Shown here one piece after another: positions 19,953 through 28,478 of a DNA stretch of 64,000 nucleotides (position 1 is the first letter of the stretch; every line of letters begins with the position of its first letter). This DNA is from Cedecea neteri (GTDB taxonomy: Bacteria > Pseudomonadota > Gammaproteobacteria > Enterobacterales > Enterobacteriaceae), in NCBI RefSeq assembly GCF_000757825.1, contig NZ_CP009451.1, forward strand, positions 2,170,001-2,234,000. Reading direction: 5' to 3'. The position numbers and the translations under genes were made by a program. A model generated the notes under the pieces. That model did not search any database and was not told the origin of the DNA. It saw only the letters and a program-made list of their open reading frames with translations.

Positions 19953-21863
19953 TTACAGCTTACTCAGGCACTCCATCGCCACCGCTTTAAAACTGTCAAA
20001 ATCCTTGCTGTCGCGCAGCCGAATCATCGCCCGCTCGCGCAGGAATGTCACAAACAGGTCGTAAATCGCCATCGCCTCTTCGTATTCACTTTTGCTGATA
20101 GCCAGCAGGAAGATCACGTGCGCCGTTTCGTCGCCCCAGCTGATACCGTGCGGTGCCAGCACGGTGTAGACCACGGTTTTTTTCGCCAGCAGGCCTAACG
20201 AGTGCGGCAGCGCAATGCCCTCACCCAACATGGTGCTGACGATCGCTTCTCGCTCCACCACCGACGGATGGAAATCTGAGTCAACGACACCTTCCCGCTC
20301 CAGCTGCTCGCAGAGCGTCAGGAATAGCTGCTGCTGGGTCATCGGCTGGTCGATAATACGAAAGTGGCTGGCATCAAAGAATTTCTCCAGCATGTAAGGG
20401 CGAGTTCTGTCCACCAGTACCAGCTTGCCAAGCTGCTCCAGCTGATAATCGGTCGGGAACGGCGCCATCATCACAACCGGCTTTTCTTTCTCGCTGATGC
20501 GCGCCGTGCTGATCACAAAATCTTCATCCACCGCGTCGAGCTGTTCGTAGTCGCGCAGGGAAATAATGTGGGTTACTTCCACCTGCGGATATTTACGCAG
20601 CAGCATGGCCTGCAGCATGCGCACCGTCGAGTTGCCGGTATCACAAACCAGCAGCACGCGAGGATGACGCTGGTAGCCAATGTTGTAGTGGCGCTCCAGG
20701 CCAACGCCGATATGCAGCACCAGAAAACCAATTTCGTTCTCGCTAATAGCGTAAGGCGTGTATTTTCCCCAGCTTGAGACCGCCGCCAGCGTCATGTCGT
20801 AAGCCAGCGGATAATGCTGCTTGATGTTGGCCAGCAGTGGATTCGGGATGTTTATCTGGTAGCGTACCCGGGTGATCATCGTTTTGATGTGGGTGAGCAG
20901 GTCGGCGTGCAGCTGCTCGTCACCGAGCAGGTTGTAGTTATAGTGGGTGTTGATGTAGCGCAGGATGTAGTTAACCAGCGCTTCGTCATCGTCGGCATTG
21001 ATCGCGCTCGGCGCCACTTCCTGCACCTGCCGTGAAGCAATATGCACCTGCAGCCACTGCTCTTCGGCTTCCGCCAGGGGTTTACCCGCCAGCTGCTGCA
21101 TCAAGCCGGCAATCTGGCGCGCGGCCTCTTTCACCTGTATATCGACGTTATCCGCCGTGAACTCCGGCAAAGGATAGCCCTCGCTGATGCGGCGCACCGC
21201 CACCGAACAATAAAGACGAATAAACTGCTCGCCCTCATCGGTTAAGCGGATGCGGCAGCGGGTAAAACAGTCATGCAGCGAGCTGGTGAGCTGCTCAGGC
21301 ACGCCCGCGTTAAGGGCTTCTTCGGTCAACAGGGGATTTTCGCTGTCCTCTAAGGTCAACTGCCACAGCAGATCCGTCAGGCAGGCGCGAATAGACGTTT
21401 CGCTGCCGAACAGCTTCATGCCGTGGCGCGGGCGCGTCTCAATGGTCAGATGGTAGCGGTTGAACCACTCACGCACCTCCGCCATATCGCTTTGCAGCGT
21501 GGCGCGGCTGACAAACCACTCTTCGGCCAAATCTTCGAGCTTCAGTGAAAACGCCGCCGTCAAAAAACGCACCACGAGGTAATGCACGCGTTCTGGTGAA
21601 GTACGTGGGATACGCAGCTGGCGCGGGCGATGCTGAACCAGCTCGCCGTAACGTTCAGCATCCTCGATATTCAGCTGATAGCCCGCGCCACGGGTCAGCG
21701 TAAACTGAGCCCCGAAGCCGGCCATCAGCGCATTAAGCGCCGTGATATCGGCTCTTACCGTGCGGGTAGAAACGGACAAACGCCGCGCCAGTTCATCCTG
21801 GGGCAGCGTTTCGTTTTGCAGCATCTCAAAAAGCTGAGCCAGCCGTTGATTGGGGAATCTCAC
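19953..21863 (-). CDS. PRD-containing PTS regulator with EIIB and EIIA domains
   Basis: The 636-residue protein has an N-terminal HTH_11 (about residues 5-60), a second Mga-like HTH (about 88-150), two PRDs with candidate phospho-histidines His274, His319 and His384, an EIIB-like domain with VLLVCDTGNST (Cys407) and a fructose/mannitol-type EIIA domain with GEGIALPHS (His554). This architecture is that of MtlR/LicR-type activators, whose activity is set by PTS phosphorylation. It is the last gene of the cluster, 46 bp after the lactonase. Its presence implies that the cluster substrate is sensed through PTS phosphate flow although no classical EIIC is encoded. Confidence 0.88.
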   Translation of the reverse strand: MRFPNQRLAQLFEMLQNETLPQDELARRLSVSTRTVRADITALNALMAGFGAQFTLTRGAGYQLNIEDAERYGELVQHRPRQLRIPRTSPERVHYLVVRFLTAAFSLKLEDLAEEWFVSRATLQSDMAEVREWFNRYHLTIETRPRHGMKLFGSETSIRACLTDLLWQLTLEDSENPLLTEEALNAGVPEQLTSSLHDCFTRCRIRLTDEGEQFIRLYCSVAVRRISEGYPLPEFTADNVDIQVKEAARQIAGLMQQLAGKPLAEAEEQWLQVHIASRQVQEVAPSAINADDDEALVNYILRYINTHYNYNLLGDEQLHADLLTHIKTMITRVRYQINIPNPLLANIKQHYPLAYDMTLAAVSSWGKYTPYAISENEIGFLVLHIGVGLERHYNIGYQRHPRVLLVCDTGNSTVRMLQAMLLRKYPQVEVTHIISLRDYEQLDAVDEDFVISTARISEKEKPVVMMAPFPTDYQLEQLGKLVLVDRTRPYMLEKFFDASHFRIIDQPMTQQQLFLTLCEQLEREGVVDSDFHPSVVEREAIVSTMLGEGIALPHSLGLLAKKTVVYTVLAPHGISWGDETAHVIFLLAISKSEYEEAMAIYDLFVTFLRERAMIRLRDSKDFDSFKAVAMECLSKL

Positions 21864-21909
21864 TACCGTTTCCTTTGGTTATCGGGGCACACTGGCGCCC
21901 CGTCCTGCT

Positions 21910-23061
21910 TTACTTAAACGGGGTGAAGACCATCTGCGACGGGCTTCCCACCGCCGTATAATCCTCGATAAAGGTTAATTTACCGTTGCCCGGCGCCACG
22001 CTAAAGCGAGTGATATTGTCGCTGCGCTGGTTCAGGGCATAAAGATGTTTGCCGGTGCTGTCCAGCGTCAGGCCTCGTGGATAGTCGCCACGCGTCCAGA
22101 TATCGTCCTGATGTGTAAGCTCGCCGTTAGAGCCCACGCTGAAATGTGCGATGCTGTTATGCAGACGGTTGGCCACATACAGCTGCTTGCCGTCGTGGCT
22201 CAATACCAGGCCCGCCGCAAAGCTTGTGCCCTTATAGCCTTTTGGCAGCGAAGAGATGGTCTTCCCTTCGGTCAGCGTGCCTTTCTCACGGTCGAGCTTG
22301 TAATGGCTAAGCGTAGAGGCTTCTTCGTTAATCAGCCACAGGCCTGAACCGTCCGCAGAAAAGACAAAGTGGCGTGGCCCTGCGCCTTTTGAAGAGGCGG
22401 AGATGAACGGCGGATCGTTTGGCTCCAGCACGCCTTTGTTTTGATCAAAGCGATACTGGTAGATCCGATCCAGGCCAAGATCGGTCGAGAAAACAAACTT
22501 GCCGCTCGGATCGGCGGCAATCATATGGGCATGTGGGCCGTTATGATCGCTGGCGGCGAAGCTACCTTCTACCGCTGCTTCTGGTTTCGCCGCGCCCGGC
22601 TCGCCGCTGTCCTGATGTTTGTCGCTGGCTTCCTGCAGGCTGCCGTCGGCATTAACCGGCAGCACGGCGATAGAGCCGCTCACGTAGTTTGCCACCAGCA
22701 GGTGCTTGCCCTGCGGCGTCAGAGACAGGTAAACCGGGCCAGCGCCACCGGAAGAGACCTGGTTTAGTTCGGTCAAACTCCCGTCATCGCCTACGCGCAA
22801 TGCTGCTACCACGCCTTTCTCCGCTTCGCTGGCAACGTACAACGTCTTGCCGTCCGGCGACGCGGTAAGCTGCGCGGCGTTTGGCAGCGAGCTAACCAGC
22901 GTTTTCTCGCTAAGCGCACCGGTTTTGGCGTCCAGCTGGAAGCGATAAAGACCTTCGCCGTTCGGGTTGTAGGTGCCAACCCAGGCATAATGGCTTTGCG
23001 CCGCGCTGTTGCCGGCGGCGAGTAAGGCAAATGAAGCAACAAGCAGAGTGCGTGCAGACAT
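21910..23061 (-). CDS. Secreted seven-bladed beta-propeller lactonase (YbhE/Pgl-like fold)
   Basis: The 383-residue protein begins with a Sec signal peptide (MSARTLLVASFALLAAGNSAAQ, cleavage near 21-22) and continues with lactonase repeats such as YVASEAEKGVVAALRV, NGPHAHMIAADPSGKFVFSTDLG and GAGPRHFVFSADG. Cytoplasmic Pgl enzymes of this family hydrolyse 6-phosphogluconolactone, but a periplasmic version must act on an unphosphorylated lactone or another ligand. The gene lies within the same-strand cluster between the aldolase and the regulator. I infer hydrolysis of a sugar lactone before uptake; this is unproven. Confidence 0.78.
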   Translation of the reverse strand: MSARTLLVASFALLAAGNSAAQSHYAWVGTYNPNGEGLYRFQLDAKTGALSEKTLVSSLPNAAQLTASPDGKTLYVASEAEKGVVAALRVGDDGSLTELNQVSSGGAGPVYLSLTPQGKHLLVANYVSGSIAVLPVNADGSLQEASDKHQDSGEPGAAKPEAAVEGSFAASDHNGPHAHMIAADPSGKFVFSTDLGLDRIYQYRFDQNKGVLEPNDPPFISASSKGAGPRHFVFSADGSGLWLINEEASTLSHYKLDREKGTLTEGKTISSLPKGYKGTSFAAGLVLSHDGKQLYVANRLHNSIAHFSVGSNGELTHQDDIWTRGDYPRGLTLDSTGKHLYALNQRSDNITRFSVAPGNGKLTFIEDYTAVGSPSQMVFTPFK

Positions 23062-23097
23062 GCGTTTGTCCTCGAAGTGTGGTTGATGAGGATTATA

Positions 23098-23182
23098 CCC
23101 TCACCCTAACCCTCTCCCTAAAAGGGAGAGGGGATCTTTCTTTTCCCCCTCGCCCCTTTGGGGAGAGGGTCGGGGTGAGGGG
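23098..23182. repeat. GC-rich palindromic repeats, copy 2 (inverted pair)
   Basis: The segment starts CCCTCACCCTAACCCTCTCC, has AAAAGGGAGAGGGG, then a second arm CCCCTTTGGGGAGAGGGTCG ending GGGTGAGGGG. It thus contains two inverted copies of the element that can form one long stem or two hairpins. It occupies nearly all of the gap between the aldolase and lactonase genes and may lower or separate expression of the lactonase and regulator. Confidence 0.88.
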
Positions 23183-23192
23183 AAACAGTGCT

Positions 23193-23933
23193 TTACCCCA
23201 CCAGTTTCTTCGTCATCGCCAACAGCGTAGCCACATCCGCCGGGCGCGTATTGCCGCTGGCCTTGTCGATAATCGAGCTGTAAATATGCGGGATCACTTT
23301 GCTCACGCCGGCGTCCAGCGCAATCTTCAGGATCTCTTCGAAGTTTTCGAGATCGATACCGCCGGTCGGCTCCAGCCAGAAGTCATGCTTCGCACAGGCT
23401 TCCGCTACAGCCTGATACTCTTCGCGGCACTCCAGCCCGCCCATCGGGAAATATTTGATTGAGCTGCCGCCCATATCCTTCAGCAGCGCAATCGCGGTTT
23501 CAACAGGCACGATGCCGTCTGCCGCACCGGAGCTTAGCGGGCCGGTGGAGATTTTCACCATTCCGACGGTGCCGGTTGGCGAAACCAGGCCGTTAACCAC
23601 GCTGTCGTTCTGGCCCAGCAGCGCACGGCTGGTGCCCACGCCGGTAAAGACCTGGTTGACGTGCTGAGGCTGAATCTGGTCGGAGATTTCACTCACCATC
23701 GCCGATTGATTCGGGTCGCCCGCACCAAGGCCGACGGACAGCGCGTTGTCGATAAGTGCCGCGTAGTCACGCATATCGGCAACCGCACTTTCTACATCCG
23801 GGTAATTTTTAGACAACACGCCGACCAGCACGTGGCCTTCCGCCGCCTGGTAAATCTCTTTGGCGTTCTCTTTAGAGCCTGCCAGCACGTTCAGGCAAAC
23901 GCGGTCGCGGTAAAAATTTGGGGTCAGTTTCAT
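23193..23933 (-). CDS. DgaF-like KDGP aldolase family protein
   Basis: The 246-residue protein resembles DgaF of the Salmonella D-glucosaminate pathway and the TIGR03581/PF07071 family. It begins MKLTPNFYRDRVCLNVLAGS and has IKYFPMGGLECREEYQAV and WLEPTGGIDLENF; a lysine in SSIKYFPMG is the likely Schiff-base residue by analogy with KDPG aldolases. The expected reaction is cleavage of 2-keto-3-deoxygluconate-6-phosphate to pyruvate and glyceraldehyde-3-phosphate. It begins 2 bp after the lyase gene stop, so the two enzymes are tightly coupled. The exact substrate is inferred. Confidence 0.82.
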   Translation of the reverse strand: MKLTPNFYRDRVCLNVLAGSKENAKEIYQAAEGHVLVGVLSKNYPDVESAVADMRDYAALIDNALSVGLGAGDPNQSAMVSEISDQIQPQHVNQVFTGVGTSRALLGQNDSVVNGLVSPTGTVGMVKISTGPLSSGAADGIVPVETAIALLKDMGGSSIKYFPMGGLECREEYQAVAEACAKHDFWLEPTGGIDLENFEEILKIALDAGVSKVIPHIYSSIIDKASGNTRPADVATLLAMTKKLVG

Positions 23934-23935
23934 GC

Positions 23936-25048
23936 TTATTTCTCCTTGCTTACCAGCGCTTTGATGCAGCGGTAAATAATCTCCAGCTGTGCCGCGCTTA
24001 CGCTGCGCACATCCGCTTCAATAATGCCTTCATTCGCCTTATAGCCACGGAAGTAGATGGCGTATTCGCCCTGCTTCAACGCGCTGACCAGCTCGCCGGT
24101 GCTGATGCCGACGGTCGCTTCGTCGAACTTGATTTCGCAGCGGGCGATATCGCGGCCGGCTGCATCCCACACTACGCGGGCGGTTACGCCATTCAGCGTG
24201 TTCAGACTGTCGATAAACGGCATCATTTTGGCGACCATTTCGGCCCCGCTCTCTTTGGCCGCGCTCAGGTAATGTTCAATCGCGCAGGTCAGGCCGAGGA
24301 TGCCTTCTTTGCCAACTTTCATTGCACGCCCGATGCCGCCGGTTTGCAGCTTCACCCACTCGACGTACTGCTCTTTGCCGATCACCAACCCGCTGGTTGG
24401 GCCTTCGATAGCTTTCGCCCCGCTGTAAATCACCAGGTCGGCCCCGGCACGGTAATAGCATGCCAAATCTTCTTCTGCCGCAGCGTCTACGATCAGCGGC
24501 AGGTTGTGTTTACGCGCCACGACCACGGCCTGCTCAACGCTGAGCATGCTTTTCTGCACCGAGTGGTGGGATTTGATATACAGAATGGCCGCCGTGCGTG
24601 GAGAAATAGCCGCAGCCAGCTGATCCGCTGAACATTCGTTGGCGTAGCCTGCTTCGACGATTTTGCCACCGCCCAGGTTCACCATGGTGCCAACCGGCGC
24701 GCCGAAGTTAACGTTGTGGCCTTTCGGCAGCACGATCTCGTTGTTCTCCAGCGGGGCCGCATGCAGGTTCTCGATCAGCCATTGATTGTCTTTCACCAGC
24801 ACCGCCGCCACGGACTGGGCGATACCGGCAGAAGCGCAGGACACCACGGTCGCCGCCTCAACGTCGAGCAGCCCGGCAATGTAGGCGCCTGTCTTATTAA
24901 CCAGATCCTTCATTTCAAAGTAGTGGTTCATACCGGTGGTTACCGCGTCCACCACTTCCGGACGTGGCGTGGACACGCCGAGGGCGGTCATGCGGCCGGA
25001 TGCGTTAATTACCTGTTTTAAATTGTATTTTTCATAGATCGAAGACAT
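23936..25048 (-). CDS. DgaE-like PLP-dependent lyase (SelA/fold-type I family)
   Basis: The 370-residue protein is of the DgaE/SelA-like aminotransferase-fold group, starting MSSIYEKYNLKQVINASGRM, with VVSCASAGIAQSVAAVL for cofactor binding and IVDAAAEEDL then YSGAKAIEGPTSG, where Lys212 is the likely PLP lysine. DgaE converts D-glucosaminate-6-phosphate to 2-keto-3-deoxygluconate-6-phosphate plus ammonia. The start at 25046-25048 was preferred to one at 25123 because homologues begin there and the upstream part overlaps the next gene. The pairing with the DgaF-like aldolase supports a two-step route to central metabolism. Confidence 0.82.
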   Translation of the reverse strand: MSSIYEKYNLKQVINASGRMTALGVSTPRPEVVDAVTTGMNHYFEMKDLVNKTGAYIAGLLDVEAATVVSCASAGIAQSVAAVLVKDNQWLIENLHAAPLENNEIVLPKGHNVNFGAPVGTMVNLGGGKIVEAGYANECSADQLAAAISPRTAAILYIKSHHSVQKSMLSVEQAVVVARKHNLPLIVDAAAEEDLACYYRAGADLVIYSGAKAIEGPTSGLVIGKEQYVEWVKLQTGGIGRAMKVGKEGILGLTCAIEHYLSAAKESGAEMVAKMMPFIDSLNTLNGVTARVVWDAAGRDIARCEIKFDEATVGISTGELVSALKQGEYAIYFRGYKANEGIIEADVRSVSAAQLEIIYRCIKALVSKEK

Positions 25049-25061
25049 GTTCTGTTTTCCC

Positions 25062-26165
25062 TTATTCACAGTCAAACCACTTCCCGGCGCGCACCGCAGC
25101 CAGCGCCACCAGCACCTGGTCACCCGTCAGCGTTTGCTGCTCTGCATCGGTAAATACCGTTGGCTGGCGGCGAAGCTCGAAGACGGTCAGGTCGCCGTCC
25201 AGCCCTACGGCCAGGCGGCCTTTATTTTTCAGACGTAATCCATCGGCAGCGTGAACGGTCACGCAGTCGATCACCTGAGGCAATGACAGGCCGATGGAGA
25301 GGAATTTAGACATCACCGCGCCGAGTGAATGCACCGGGCCGCTGATGCGGTTGCGGCAGTAGATGTCCGAGCTGATGCTGTGCGGCAGAATGCCCTGCTG
25401 AATAGCGACACGCGCCACGTCAAAACTAAAGCTGGCGGTGCCGTGCCCGACGTCCAGACGCACACCGCGCTGAATAGCCTGCGCTACGGAGGCTCTCAGC
25501 TGCCCGGCCGGGTTGAGAATGCGGTTTGGCTTGCCGTTGTAGCAGTGGGTAATGATGTCGCCGCTGGTCAGCAGTTCGGCCACTTCATCGAGGTCCGGCG
25601 GGTTGTTGCCGATGTGCACCATCAGCGGCAAATCGCCGTTTTCTTTCTGGATAGCCTTGGCGCGCACCAGCGGCGTAATGCCGTTATCGCCCACCACGCT
25701 GCTGCTCATCCGCGCTTTTAAGCCCACGATAAAGTCCGGGTGGCGCTTCACCGCGCCGCGCACGGCGTCAGCGTCGATATTCGCCATATTGGACAGTTCG
25801 TTTTGGGCAATCAGGCCCACGCGGGAAATGTTCAGCAGGGCATAAACTTCGGTCGTCGCGCTGCGGGTGATTTGATAAAAATCGTCGACGTCATCGGCGC
25901 CGGTGCTGCCCGCGTCCACCACCGTAGTGACACCGGTATGAATACCCACGCTGTCAGGCTCGTCGTGGTAGATAGGGGACCTGGGGTAACAGTGAACGTG
26001 GGAGTCAATCCAGCCGGCGCTAACGTAGCATTCGCCGTTCAGCTGGCGTTCTTCAGTTGCCTCGCCGGTTATCTTGCCTAAGGCGGCAATCTTGCCGTCC
26101 TTCAGGGCGATATCGATAACGGTATCGTCCACCAGCCGCGCCTCGCGCAGGATCAGGTCAAACAT
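25062..26165 (-). CDS. Metal-dependent amidohydrolase (dihydroorotase/deacetylase-like)
   Basis: The 367-residue protein has the amidohydrolase pattern: SAGWIDSHVHCYP with metal ligands His56 and His58, a candidate carboxylated lysine Lys150 in IVGLKARMSS, His184 in LMVHIGNN, His207 in ITHCYN and a later Asp near SISSDIY. It is close to the group annotated amidohydrolase/deacetylase (TIGR03583, EF_0837-like). In this cluster it probably opens a cyclic amide or removes an N-acyl group before the PLP lyase step. It lies between the DUF4310 gene and the lyase gene (13 bp upstream of the latter). Confidence 0.8.
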   Translation of the reverse strand: MFDLILREARLVDDTVIDIALKDGKIAALGKITGEATEERQLNGECYVSAGWIDSHVHCYPRSPIYHDEPDSVGIHTGVTTVVDAGSTGADDVDDFYQITRSATTEVYALLNISRVGLIAQNELSNMANIDADAVRGAVKRHPDFIVGLKARMSSSVVGDNGITPLVRAKAIQKENGDLPLMVHIGNNPPDLDEVAELLTSGDIITHCYNGKPNRILNPAGQLRASVAQAIQRGVRLDVGHGTASFSFDVARVAIQQGILPHSISSDIYCRNRISGPVHSLGAVMSKFLSIGLSLPQVIDCVTVHAADGLRLKNKGRLAVGLDGDLTVFELRRQPTVFTDAEQQTLTGDQVLVALAAVRAGKWFDCE

Positions 26166-26220
26166 ATTTTTCTCCTTAACTGGCGGGCGAGCCGCAGCCC
26201 GTCCGCCCTGGAAATACTGC

Positions 26221-26862
26221 TTACAACGCTACCGGGAAGATCGAGCCTAAGATCATTGCGCCGAGGATCGCCCCGCCGGTGATCGGTTTGCCCCAGAGAT
26301 AAAACAGCAGAGAGCCCACCAACGAGCCGATACCGATTGGAATCGAAGCCGTCATGGCGCTGAGGATAATCAACGGCCCGAGGAAGCGGCCGGAAGCGTT
26401 ACCCGCGCCCATCATGACGTCCGCCCCGTAGGTGGAGTCGCTCTGATTGATGGTGAACTTACGCGCCAGGATGATGAGGTAGCCAATGGCCAGGCCAATC
26501 ACCAGCCCGGTGATCAACGAAGCGCCAAAGTTAGCGACCGGGAAAACAAAGCCTGCGCCCAGCAGCAGCGCCGGAACGCCGAGGCCTACGCCGGTTTGAA
26601 TCGCCCCACCGATATCCAGAATCCCCACCAGCGAACCTTCAATGATGCGGGCAAACAGGAAGCTTGCGCCAAACGCCGCCACCGCACCGTAAACGCCGGT
26701 ATCAATCCCCGACTTCAGCATCGCCACGAAAGCCACTTCGTTAAACGCGCCGATACCGTACAGGTAGTACATATGCGTCCCGGCAAACACGCCGGAGGAG
26801 AGCAGGCCCACAAAGATTGGGAATGACCAGTCCGCGTACCAAAAACCTTTATTCTGTTCCAT
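26221..26862 (-). CDS. DUF4310 family membrane protein (orphan transporter subunit)
   Basis: The 213-residue protein begins MEQNKGFWYADWSFPIFVGL and contains about six hydrophobic segments, many rich in glycine (LDIGGAIQTGVGLGVPALLLG; SIPIGIGSLVGSLLFYLWG; ITGGAILGAMILGS). It belongs to the DUF4310 family (EF_0832/EF_0833-type cluster proteins), known only as part of a conserved cluster of unknown function. The glycine-rich repeated helices recall PTS EIIC subunits of the mannose and glucitol superfamilies, but that is an impression. It starts 11 bp after the DUF4311 stop, so the two likely form one complex. Confidence 0.75.
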   Translation of the reverse strand: MEQNKGFWYADWSFPIFVGLLSSGVFAGTHMYYLYGIGAFNEVAFVAMLKSGIDTGVYGAVAAFGASFLFARIIEGSLVGILDIGGAIQTGVGLGVPALLLGAGFVFPVANFGASLITGLVIGLAIGYLIILARKFTINQSDSTYGADVMMGAGNASGRFLGPLIILSAMTASIPIGIGSLVGSLLFYLWGKPITGGAILGAMILGSIFPVAL

Positions 26863-26873
26863 GCGTTATCCCC

Positions 26874-27650
26874 TTATTTGCCGCTCAGCGAGTTATGCAG
26901 CAGATCCAGCCAGTTCGGCACGGTCATGTGGAAAGACTCGATCATCTTCATGTCGAACCCACGGAAGAAGGCACTCAGAACAAAGAGGGCAACGATAGCC
27001 GTCATCATCACTTTGGTAACGCGGTGCCAGCCGCTTTCTTCAACGCCTTTACCGATCAGGATGCCAAGCACCAGACCCGGTACGGCGTTACCCATGATCA
27101 GCTGCGCTGCGCCGCCGAAGATGGTTGCCCAGAAACCAGATTTTTTACCGGCGTCGATAGCCGCCAGCCAGAAAATAACCGGCATCACGGTGTTCACCAG
27201 CAGGTTGGCCGCAGGCACCAGCACTTTCACCGCCGTCACCTGAAGCGCCGCCGGCACCGCAGACGCGGTTGAGTTCAGAAACGCCACCACGATCATGCCG
27301 ATGATGCCGCAGGCGATAGCCATTTTTCTTGGGTCGTGGAGGGTTTCCGCCACGTTGCGATTCTTCACCATCAGTGCCGCCGCGCCCCAGTTAGGGATGA
27401 TGCGGTGGTCAACGTCCTGGGTGAACGCACCTGCTGCAACGGAAGAAGCCCACGCGTTGAAGAAGAAGCCGAGGCCAAAGGAGAAGTGAGAAGCCGGGTC
27501 CCCTTCGCAGGAGTTCAGCTCGCCGAGTGTACGAAATGCGCCCATGCCCTGAGTGGTTGGCGCATGGAACATACGCGCGGCTCCGGCACCAACGCCCACG
27601 CCGACGAGGCCGCCGATAATGAGTGATTTTATTAATATAATTAAGAACAT
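26874..27650 (-). CDS. DUF4311 family membrane protein (orphan transporter subunit)
   Basis: The 258-residue protein starts MFLIILIKSLIIGGLVGVGV and has about seven membrane segments with long soluble loops (NSCEGDPASHFSFGLGFFF; QDVDHRIIPNWGAAAL). It belongs to the DUF4311 family, always found with DUF4310 and DUF4312 as far as I know. The Cys in NSCEGDP and the conserved His are polar residues in what may be a substrate path. Together with DUF4310 it is the only integral membrane component of the cluster and so the best candidate permease. An ERIC element separates it from the upstream DUF4312 gene. Confidence 0.75.
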   Translation of the reverse strand: MFLIILIKSLIIGGLVGVGVGAGAARMFHAPTTQGMGAFRTLGELNSCEGDPASHFSFGLGFFFNAWASSVAAGAFTQDVDHRIIPNWGAAALMVKNRNVAETLHDPRKMAIACGIIGMIVVAFLNSTASAVPAALQVTAVKVLVPAANLLVNTVMPVIFWLAAIDAGKKSGFWATIFGGAAQLIMGNAVPGLVLGILIGKGVEESGWHRVTKVMMTAIVALFVLSAFFRGFDMKMIESFHMTVPNWLDLLHNSLSGK

Positions 27651-27654
27651 GAGT

Positions 27655-27787
27655 CTGCCCTTTTCTACCCTGCTTATCTGTCGCTGTAGCCGCGTTAGCT
27701 ACGCTCAGTCACCCGAATCACTTACCCAAGTAAGCTCATCGGACTGCCTTCCCTTGCTGCCTTGCTACAACACCAGCTAATTGGGTA
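27655..27787 (-). repeat. ERIC-like element inside the operon (diverged copy)
   Basis: The 133-bp interval holds CTCAGTCACCCGAATCACTT followed by ACCCAAGTAAGCTC, which on the minus strand reads as the ERIC core GAGCTTACTTGGGTAAGTGA. The outer arms are diverged compared with the copy at 39226. It fills the gap between DUF4312 and DUF4311, two genes expected to be cotranscribed, so it becomes part of the mRNA as a long hairpin. Confidence 0.82.
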
Positions 27788-27799
27788 TAAATGTTTGAA

Positions 27800-28096
27800 T
27801 TAACTAGAGACGAAATCTACCTCATCGAGGTTAAGAGCCGTCACGTTGACGGAAACATCCAGCTCCACGCTGTAGCTCCGCCTTTCCCGACGCAGGAAGA
27901 AGAACAGAAAAGCTTCTTTGCGCACCCTGACCTGCGCCTGAACAACCTGCACGTCCTGTGGCTCAATGCGCAGAAGAATGTGGTTGGTGGATTTGAGCAC
28001 CGTGCCCTGAACGTGGTTCAGGGCGTCGGAGAAGGCTTTGGCTTTGGTATCGCCGCGCCCGCTGACTCGCACCGTAGTTGCGAATTTCTCTTTCAT
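27800..28096 (-). CDS. DUF4312 family small protein
   Basis: The 98-residue soluble protein starts MKEKFATTVRVSGRGDTKAK and belongs to DUF4312 (EF_0831-like). It has alternating hydrophobic stretches suggestive of a small alpha/beta fold of the size of an EIIB domain, but lacks cysteine and has a single histidine. The ATG lies 2 bp after the stop of the SFCGS gene, implying translational coupling. Function unknown; I infer a soluble partner of the membrane pair. Confidence 0.72.
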   Translation of the reverse strand: MKEKFATTVRVSGRGDTKAKAFSDALNHVQGTVLKSTNHILLRIEPQDVQVVQAQVRVRKEAFLFFFLRRERRSYSVELDVSVNVTALNLDEVDFVSS

Positions 28097-28098
28097 AC

Positions 28099-28461
28099 TC
28101 AGCTGCCGTACTTCTTGTTCCAGGCCAGCACCAGGCGCTCGCCCAGCTCTTCTTTATCCATAAAGCCAAAGCCAAGCACGTTGTTGCCTTCGTTAATCGC
28201 CGTCACGCCTTCATCAACGGAGCGCATGCCGTATTTGGCTTTGTAGCCATGTTTGGTTTGTGCGGTGATAGCGCCTGCGCCACCGCTGCCGCAGAAGGAA
28301 ATACCAAAAGTGGCATTTTCTGCTTTCATCACGTCGCCCAGCTTCATGTCGGCGGCGACGCCTGGAATAACCACGGCGCGACCGCCCGCTTTTTCGATCC
28401 CTGCTGCAACTTTCTGGCCTTTGCCCAGACGGTCACCAATCACTACGGTAATTTGTTCCAT
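28099..28461 (-). CDS. Glycine-rich SFCGS family protein
   Basis: The 120-residue soluble protein begins MEQITVVIGDRLGKGQKVAA and contains the signature FGISFCGSGGAGAITAQTKH, with Cys57 in the glycine-rich loop. The family (PF14272, EF_0830-like) is known only from this cluster type. A lone conserved cysteine at a glycine-rich turn in a small alpha/beta protein is reminiscent of the phosphocysteine of PTS EIIB domains; this is inference. The start at 28459-28461 was chosen because AGGAGAAAAAA precedes it and the preceding 21 codons overlap the PRD gene. Confidence 0.75.
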   Translation of the reverse strand: MEQITVVIGDRLGKGQKVAAGIEKAGGRAVVIPGVAADMKLGDVMKAENATFGISFCGSGGAGAITAQTKHGYKAKYGMRSVDEGVTAINEGNNVLGFGFMDKEELGERLVLAWNKKYGS

Positions 28462-28478
28462 TTTTTTCTCCTGATGAT

